48,936 nt of DNA from a virus. This document shows, in pieces, positions 44,377 through 48,936 of the stretch; within the stretch, counting starts at the first letter, position 1, and the number at the start of each line of letters is the position of its first letter. The notes beneath the pieces are model-generated. The model had not been told where the DNA came from, ran no database searches, and saw only the letters and a list, made by a program, of their open reading frames with translations. The stretch lies in IMG/VR virus record IMGVR_UViG_3300046010_005057, positions 1 through 48,936 of that record; one strand, given 5' to 3'. The position numbers and the translations under genes are program-made.

Positions 44377-44706
44377 CTATTTCAGTTTGGAGCGAGCTCG
44401 GGCGAGTTGCGCCTCGAGTTCTTGGATTTCCGTGGAAAGCTTATTGCGATCTTCAGGCGTCAGGATGTCGTCCTTGGTAAGAACGTTGGCCTCCTGAATA
44501 TCGAAGCCGTTGTAGGTCCAGCGGCCGCTTTGGGCGTCAAGGGCCGACCGTTCGTCCCGGCATTGTTCGCTGCCGAAAATTCCGGATTTGCCCATGACGT
44601 ACTGATCGGCAGCGGAGAAGGTATCGAACACGCGATCGAATAGCATCGGTCCTCTGCCTTCCGTGAAATCGGAATTCTTGAGAATGATAAAGACTCGGTC
44701 GAACAT
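44377..44706 (-). CDS. Hypothetical protein with C-terminal coiled coil, 109 aa
   Basis: Start set at ATG 44706 (MFDRVFIILKNSD) behind AAGGAGA. The C-terminal helix NKLSTEIQELEAQLARARSKLK is coiled-coil-like. First gene of the SPFH operon. Unknown function. Confidence 0.65.
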   Translation of the reverse strand: MFDRVFIILKNSDFTEGRGPMLFDRVFDTFSAADQYVMGKSGIFGSEQCRDERSALDAQSGRWTYNGFDIQEANVLTKDDILTPEDRNKLSTEIQELEAQLARARSKLK

Positions 44707-44735
44707 ATCGTGTTTCTCCTTCCGTTGACTATGGA

Positions 44736-44763
44736 ATCCTATCACAGTCTGCGTCAATGTAAA
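44736..44763 (-). promoter_or_regulatory. Early promoter of SPFH operon
   Basis: TTTACA (44763-44758), 16-nt spacer ending TGTGA, TAGGAT (44741-44736). Confidence 0.72.
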
Positions 44764-44801
44764 CATTGTCTGTGACTTTTTTCACCGGATCCGGCGCAAA
44801 G

Positions 44802-44824
44802 AAAAAGGGCCATAATCGGCCCTT
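44802..44824 (-). terminator. Intrinsic terminator of the 1.07-kb RNA
   Basis: AAGGGCC-GATTAT-GGCCCTT followed by TTTTTCTTT overlapping the 3' arm on the minus strand. Confidence 0.8.
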
Positions 44825-45196
44825 CGTCTTAAATGTAAAGCCCTGAGACTACGGGCTTTGATGATCTAGCTCCGGTCATTACCCATTGTGGTGCTACCCA
44901 CCTGGTTCTACCGACGTCCACCGAGATCCTTTTACGGTATCCTGGTACTAAATCAGAGCCGTTCATTTTTGACAACTGGTGTGAACAGCACCTGGTATGG
45001 TTTCCCACACCGTATGATCGCCTACTCAGCCCTTCTTTTCCCACCTACCTTGCGAGCAGTTCGGTAGCCGCTAAGCCACCTATGAGAACCTCTAGACTAA
45101 CCGACTTTAGCTTGCGGCCTCAGTACGGACTCCCTTACCATTAAGGCGGGAGCATTTGGCTCCTTACGACGATCACTGGCCCAGACTTTTGCGTTT

Positions 45197-45267
45197 TTCA
45201 TGAAGCAGGAATTGAACCTACACCATCTGATTAGAATTCAGACGCTCTACCACTGAGCTATTCGCAA
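45197..45267 (-). tRNA. tRNA-Arg (TCT) domain inside the large RNA
   Basis: D-arm GCTC-AGTGGTA-GAGC, anticodon arm TCTGA-ATTCTAA-TCAGA, T-arm GTAGG-TTCAATT-CCTGC. The acceptor TTGCGAA/TTCATGA is imperfect, but TTGCG/CGCAA pairing just outside could anchor it in the larger RNA. No CCA. Confidence 0.65.
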
Positions 45268-45881
45268 CCCACCAAGACGTGCTGGACCAGTTGCTCCGTT
45301 AGATTTTTGTCCAACAGAATACAACACGCCTCATGCCTTTCCCCTCGCGAGGTACTCGACCGAATCTTCGGACCGCGGTTCCTCCGGCTCTTTCGAGACG
45401 GTATCACCGTAACCCTCCGTTCTGATTACCCGCCCTTGCCTGCGAAAGCTTGGACTATGGTAACCCCAAATCGTTTGTCGTCAGTCTTAGAGAGGGTGCA
45501 TCGGATATCTAGTTTGCGACTAGAAGACCAATCCCCGTGTTTTCACGAGAACTGACTTTTCTCCGTCTCTCTTGGGACGTATCTCCAGTGGTAAGCTGAA
45601 GCAGGACCTCTCGGTCCTCGACCCGATCGGCGTGATTTACCCTCCTTGGGGGAGGTCGGGATACCTATGGGAGGCCATCCCTGTCAGTCCTATTGCTAGG
45701 ACCTATTGTGCCACACGCGGCGTATATCAATTTGCTTTTTCTATCAAAAACCGGTTACGTTCTCCGGCGACAGCCTAAACTGTCCGTGCTATTGCTTTTT
45801 CTATGCGCCTTAAGCGCGAGGAATTAGCTGTGCATTTTGATCTCTCCGATTCGTAGATGTTTAATCATCATCAGAGATATT

Positions 45882-45909
45882 ATCTTATCACAACGGACTG
45901 CTATGTAAA
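45882..45909 (-). promoter_or_regulatory. Early promoter of the 1.07-kb RNA
   Basis: TTTACA (45909-45904), 16-nt spacer ending TGTGA, TAAGAT (45887-45882). Confidence 0.75.
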
Positions 45910-45921
45910 CAGCCTTTGTGA

Positions 45922-46521
45922 TTATTTTTTTCGTGAAAGGATCATTTCACCACGGTCATAAGCCTGGACAATCCGATCATGGTACTCATTGGCCTTCTCG
46001 AAAGAGGCCCAGTGGCCTAGATGCGCCCAGTACTTCTCGAACTGTCCATTAACGGCCGCGGTCCTCATTTCTGTTCCAGAGAAGCCCATGGCTCTACCGG
46101 TTCCGGTGGTGTAGGAGATATTGACCTGCTTCACATTTAGAACCGAGGCCTCGGGAATATTGCCATTAAGGATTGCGGCGCGAAAACGCTCAGCATCTCG
46201 CTCTCGATCGGCGCCGTAGATCAGCGTTAGACGAGACGGACGTTCACGGTCGGCGGCGAACAGAGAAGCTGCTGCGATCTTGATCGTCTCGCCCATCGAA
46301 GAAACGGGTACGAACGTAGGAATATAGCGAATTCCAGCCATATAGAATTGGCGGCGTACAATTTCCAATCTCTCTTCGAAAGTGAAGACAGACGGCTTGT
46401 TGGAGATACCGACGATCTTAACACCTTCATGCAGATCCATCGCTCGACCGATGTCAAAAGCGTGACCCATATGAGAGTGTGGATAAAAACCAACCATCGG
46501 CGCGATAGTGATGTCGATCAT
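45922..46521 (-). CDS. HxGH nucleotidyltransferase (NMN/pantetheine-type adenylyltransferase fold)
   Basis: Start set at ATG 46521 (MIDITIAPMVGFYPHSHMGH), overlapping the upstream stop as ATGA. The motif HSHMGH (about residues 15-20) is the HxGH nucleotide-binding loop, and FSGTEMRTA (about 160) matches the second SxTxxR-type signature. The family moves AMP or CMP onto phosphorylated substrates (NMN, pantetheine phosphate and others). NAD synthesis or repair is a likely role in phages, not proven. Confidence 0.75.
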   Translation of the reverse strand: MIDITIAPMVGFYPHSHMGHAFDIGRAMDLHEGVKIVGISNKPSVFTFEERLEIVRRQFYMAGIRYIPTFVPVSSMGETIKIAAASLFAADRERPSRLTLIYGADRERDAERFRAAILNGNIPEASVLNVKQVNISYTTGTGRAMGFSGTEMRTAAVNGQFEKYWAHLGHWASFEKANEYHDRIVQAYDRGEMILSRKK

Positions 46522-47396
46522 TTGAGACGAACTCCTAGACGTTGACAAACGTTCTTGATCTGTTCTTCATTATCTCCCTTAAGGGAGCGGCAATGTTCTG
46601 CGAATTTTTCTGCGACGCGTCGATTAAATTCTCGGCCATGATAAGCGACGAGGTTATCGGTTAGAGCGTTGCAAATTCCATAGACAGAACTTACGTGGTA
46701 GACTCCAGCACCGCGACCAAACATCTTAGCAGCGATCTGGATTGGCGTAAGGTACTGAAAATCACCGAATTTCGTGTCTCTCGGTCTTAGACCATGAGTG
46801 ATTGAGAACTTCCAATCGTAAACAGTAGCGACCGCGTTCAGTAGAATCTTGTGGTGAAGACCCTTGAATCCATGCTGTAGATCAGTCCAATCGGACGAAT
46901 GGAGGAAGGCCTCGTATTCTGCCGGTGCATTGATATGGTAGGATACCGCCTCGAAGTCGATTTGGTAATAGCCACTCAGGATGTCGCCATCATCATGCGC
47001 CTTCCAAATAGTGGAGATCTCATTGCCATGACTGTTGACACCTACCAGAACACCAAGGGCGTACGACCTGCCGACAGTGGCTTTGATGAATTCCCTGAAC
47101 GACTCTTTGTGATCCTTGTTGAACATCGTATCGACGTCGCCGACAGATTTAACATGGTCCAAATAGTACGGCGGCGGCTTGAACAGATAGCATGAAGAGC
47201 CAGAGAACACCGACTCGGTATAGAGAGCCGCATGGTTTTCGCCAAACAGCCATTCACCACTGTCGAGATAAAACTCTGCGGCTACGTGCGCCAAGGTGGC
47301 CTTGATGATCAATGGAAGAGTGATCAGTGCGATCGAGTCGATCTTAAACCGATTGACGTCATGTCCTTCCCACGTGCGTTTGACTTCAGAGTCCAC
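46518..47396 (-). CDS. Pol-beta-type nucleotidyltransferase-fold phage protein
   Basis: 292 residues from GTG 47396 (GGAG seven bases upstream). VKSVGDVDTMFNKDH (about residue 86) has the G-D-x-D metal-binding motif, and YYQIDFEAVSYH (about 140) the third carboxylate. HSSDWTDLQHGFKGLHHKILLNA is a block I recall from large-phage proteins annotated as nucleotidyltransferases. The substrate is unknown. Confidence 0.6.
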   Translation of the reverse strand: MDSEVKRTWEGHDVNRFKIDSIALITLPLIIKATLAHVAAEFYLDSGEWLFGENHAALYTESVFSGSSCYLFKPPPYYLDHVKSVGDVDTMFNKDHKESFREFIKATVGRSYALGVLVGVNSHGNEISTIWKAHDDGDILSGYYQIDFEAVSYHINAPAEYEAFLHSSDWTDLQHGFKGLHHKILLNAVATVYDWKFSITHGLRPRDTKFGDFQYLTPIQIAAKMFGRGAGVYHVSSVYGICNALTDNLVAYHGREFNRRVAEKFAEHCRSLKGDNEEQIKNVCQRLGVRLK

Positions 47397-48180
47397 GACG
47401 TTTCTCCATATAGTTGCGGAAGAATGGGGTGGTGAGCTTCAGCATCGGCATAGTCGGATCCTCAAAGTGAAAGATATGACCCTCCGCTTCTGGTCCCCAC
47501 TTGGGATTGTAGAGATTATTGTCGAGAAGCAGTTGAAGCAACGTAATTTCCAGCGATCTCATATTCCGTTCGTGGTCACCAGGAAGATCAGTGGCCTTCG
47601 GAGTGAACCGATCATCGATCGGAATTTCAATATTCGTCGCTACCAGATCATGGTCGAACTGAACCTGATGTCCGCTGATAAAGACATGGTTCTTCGTGAT
47701 CTCCGGATCAGTCAGTTGTGTGTGGATCAGGAAGGTCGATACGTGACCAATTCGGTCATTAAAATACGGAATGGCGTTGAAGACCATACTGTCGGGATAG
47801 AATTGCTTGACAACCGCACGGGACAAAAGTTCACCGCGAACAACACCAGTCTTTGGCATGTAAAAGTGTAGTGGTTCATATTCCGCGAGCACAGCATGTG
47901 TCTGCGCGAAAGCCGCTTGAATAATGGGATTGTAGGATCGACCAGTTTCCTTTTGGCGGCGCTCAGCCCGCTCGAAATAGTCGTGCGCAGTTCTCATCCG
48001 TTCGGTGCTCGATGAAGAACTCTGAGTGTAAAACCCTTCTTCATCTCGACCAATGAGGAAACACATGCCATCGGTCTTTTCAGTGACCGCCTTGATCTTC
48101 AGAGTTCTGTCGCGGGCCATGTTAGCCCATTCGACTTGACTCAAGTCTTTGACGTGTCTGATGGATTTTCTGATGGACAA
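47386..48180 (-). CDS. Covalent nucleotidyltransferase, RNA/DNA ligase-like
   Basis: 264 residues. Motif I KTDG (Lys adenylated, about residue 35), a YTQSSSS segment, GVVRGELL (motif III type), EGHIFHFEDP (motif IV type) and MLKLTTPFF (motif V K-L-T). This fits the ATP-dependent ligase core without OB domain, as in small RNA ligases. Start TTG 48180. Next to two other nucleotidyltransferases and tRNA genes it may repair cut tRNAs. Confidence 0.7.
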   Translation of the reverse strand: MSIRKSIRHVKDLSQVEWANMARDRTLKIKAVTEKTDGMCFLIGRDEEGFYTQSSSSSTERMRTAHDYFERAERRQKETGRSYNPIIQAAFAQTHAVLAEYEPLHFYMPKTGVVRGELLSRAVVKQFYPDSMVFNAIPYFNDRIGHVSTFLIHTQLTDPEITKNHVFISGHQVQFDHDLVATNIEIPIDDRFTPKATDLPGDHERNMRSLEITLLQLLLDNNLYNPKWGPEAEGHIFHFEDPTMPMLKLTTPFFRNYMEKRRGL

Positions 48181-48207
48181 TGTATCTCTCGTATGATCAA
48201 TGTGTGT

Positions 48208-48296
48208 TGGCGGCGTCGTGACATCCCGCCTGCCATGCCCTTTCGGGCACCAACCGTTTTCGAAACGGTGCTGGGACCTCGCCCAGTTACGACGCC
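48208..48296 (-). tRNA. tRNA-Ser (CGA), deviant T-loop
   Basis: Acceptor GGCGTCG/CGACGCC, discriminator G, D-arm CTGGG-CGAGGT-CCCAG, anticodon arm ACCGT-TTCGAAA-ACGGT, long variable arm, T-arm TGGCA-GGCGGGA-TGTCA, CCA encoded. Confidence 0.8.
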
Positions 48297-48661
48297 GTGT
48301 TGTCTTCTAGAAGGAGAACGGGACCAGCTTCTTTAGCCGCCAGTTCCTTCTCCAACTGGTCAAGTCGACCGCGGAAGTCCTTGAGCCAAGCAGCCTTGTC
48401 CTCGGACGGACAATCGGGCTGATCGGCGACAGCGTCGAACTTCTCGGCAGCTTTGATGGTTTCCATGAATTCCCTCATCTGGCGAGCCAGCGCTTCGAGG
48501 TCCTGCTTAGAAGCGGGTTCGAAGGGAGTAGTTTGATTCGGAGCCGGTGGTCGAACTGACGGTCTGTAAGGCAGAGGAACTTCAGTTAGACCCAACCATG
48601 GCGATGTAGGATCAGGCCAGATTCGTTGACCGTAATCGGTGATGGCACTTACAACGCACAT
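48287..48661 (-). CDS. Hypothetical protein with C-terminal coiled coil, 124 aa
   Basis: Start set at ATG 48661 (MCVVSAITDYGQRIWPDP) behind GGAG. Proline-rich middle, then helices QDLEALARQMREFMETIK and LDQLEKELAAKEAG. The stop overlaps the 5' end of tRNA-Ser(CGA). The MCxxSAxxDYG opening is familiar from other phage proteins of unknown function. Confidence 0.7.
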   Translation of the reverse strand: MCVVSAITDYGQRIWPDPTSPWLGLTEVPLPYRPSVRPPAPNQTTPFEPASKQDLEALARQMREFMETIKAAEKFDAVADQPDCPSEDKAAWLKDFRGRLDQLEKELAAKEAGPVLLLEDNTAS

Positions 48662-48677
48662 AGCGTTCTCCGTGTGA

Positions 48678-48752
48678 TGGTGCCGACAGCCAGAATCGAA
48701 CTGACCTCCCGGGAGTACGAAACCCGTGCATCGCCAACAATGCTTTATCGAC
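48678..48752 (-). tRNA. tRNA-Thr (CGT)
   Basis: Acceptor GTCGATA/TGTCGGC, D-arm GCAT-TGTTGGCG-ATGC, anticodon loop TTCGTAC, T-arm GTCAG-TTCGATT-CTGGC, CCA encoded. The middle is nearly identical to the next tRNA. Confidence 0.88.
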
Positions 48753-48756
48753 TTGA

Positions 48757-48831
48757 TGGAGCTCTGACCCGGAATTGAACCGAGTTCCCGGGAGTACAAA
48801 ACCCGTGCATCGCCAGCAATGCTTTCAGAGC
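48757..48831 (-). tRNA. tRNA-Thr (TGT)
   Basis: Acceptor GCTCTGA/TCAGAGC, D-arm GCAT-TGCTGGCG-ATGC, anticodon loop TTTGTAC, T-arm CTCGG-TTCAATT-CCGGG, CCA encoded. A tandem duplicate of Thr(CGT). Confidence 0.9.
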
Positions 48832-48936
48832 ATATTCTGAATGGACATCCAATCAAGACTGCCCTTGTCGAGCAGAATCACTCGGATACCGGTTTGTTTT
48901 TCGACCAAAGCAATCTTTTCTCGATCTGAAAAGCCT
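48825..48936 (-). CDS. C-terminal end of a protein, start outside window
   Basis: Open frame from the right edge: ...REKIALVEKQTGIRVILLDKG... to WMSIQNML and TGA at 48825. It overlaps the 5' end of tRNA-Thr(TGT). Too short to identify. Confidence 0.55.
   Translation of the reverse strand, partial: GFSDREKIALVEKQTGIRVILLDKGSLDWMSIQNML

Larger units (their letters stand above)
44802..45876 (-). ncRNA. Probable large structured noncoding RNA with embedded tRNA
   Basis: About 1.07 kb bounded by its own early promoter (45882-45909) and intrinsic terminator, with no credible protein gene. Contains an Arg-type tRNA (45197-45267) and many hairpins, for example GGACC-GAGA-GGTCC and CCTCC/GGAGG. Size, phage location among tRNAs and an embedded tRNA recall the GOLLD class of giant phage RNAs; I have not matched it to any covariance model. 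Confidence 0.6.

Noticed and set aside
44829-45044. 71-residue minus-strand frame inside the large noncoding region
   Set aside because: No SD, unusual composition, and it occupies hairpin-rich sequence just before the terminator.

Overview
The window is a stretch of a large tailed-phage genome of the T4 superfamily (contractile-tailed, myovirus type). The core replication set is present: family B DNA polymerase, DnaB-type helicase, UvsX recombinase, gp61/DnaG-like primase and both subunits of class Ia ribonucleotide reductase. T4-type late promoters (TATAAATA / GATAAGTA boxes), head proteins with a T4-like capsid-targeting N-terminus, GIY-YIG homing endonucleases and a very large tRNA array point the same way. 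The host is not shown directly. The even GC content, ThyX in place of ThyA, the cyanophage/rhizobial-phage flavour of several proteins and the lysis genes would fit an alphaproteobacterial (rhizobium-like) host, but that is inference. Nearly every gene lies on the minus strand, with stop/start overlaps (ATGA, TGATG, TTGA). The one clear plus-strand gene is a homing endonuclease at 2155-2769.

Layout, left to right. 1-2050: a hypothetical, a glycosyltransferase, a tiny membrane protein and an S-adenosylmethionine decarboxylase homologue. 2155-10333: nucleotide metabolism and replication (GIY-YIG insertion, glutaredoxin, RuvC-like nuclease, NrdB, NrdA, deoxyribosyltransferase-like protein, ThyX, primase). 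10426-12557: a lysis-like cassette read leftward from an i-spanin/o-spanin pair to a holin-like protein, a multi-TM protein and a membrane-anchored PAS protein. 12554-18765: late virion genes (small head protein, repeat-containing structural protein, basic head-interior candidates, FkbM methyltransferase). 18894-27228: PTH2-like peptidyl-tRNA hydrolase, an interrupted metallophosphatase, a zincin, helicase, UvsX and polymerase. 27312-28947: M15 endolysin and small genes. 28990-41602: about 40 tRNA or tRNA-like genes interspersed with small proteins (nucleotidyltransferase-fold protein, ADP-ribosyltransferase-like protein, phosphatase, phosphoribosyltransferase, GroES, head-packaged GNAT and ParB-like proteins). 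41648-44706: an RNase H-like protein, small hypotheticals and an SPFH lipoprotein. 44802-45876: a probable noncoding RNA of about 1.07 kb with an embedded tRNA. 45922-48936: three nucleotidyltransferase-superfamily genes (one ligase-like) and three more tRNAs.

Regulation is unusually readable. Leftward operons begin at a repeated early promoter (TTTACA, 16-17 bp, then TGTGATAnnAT), found about 17 times. Late genes carry a TATAAATA/GATAAGTA box. At three genes (endolysin, a GIY-YIG endonuclease, a GNAT protein) the late box sits inside a hairpin whose other arm is the ribosome-binding site. Read-through transcripts should therefore be silent and late transcripts translatable, the logic known for T4 e, soc and I-TevI.

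The tRNA set covers all 20 amino acids. About ten of these tRNAs have T-loops such as AGCGTTA or CGCGATA in place of TTCGANN, mostly together with D-loops lacking GG, some reduced to a tetraloop. This elbow-deviant class, the 1.07-kb RNA and the packaged enzymes are the most novel-looking content.
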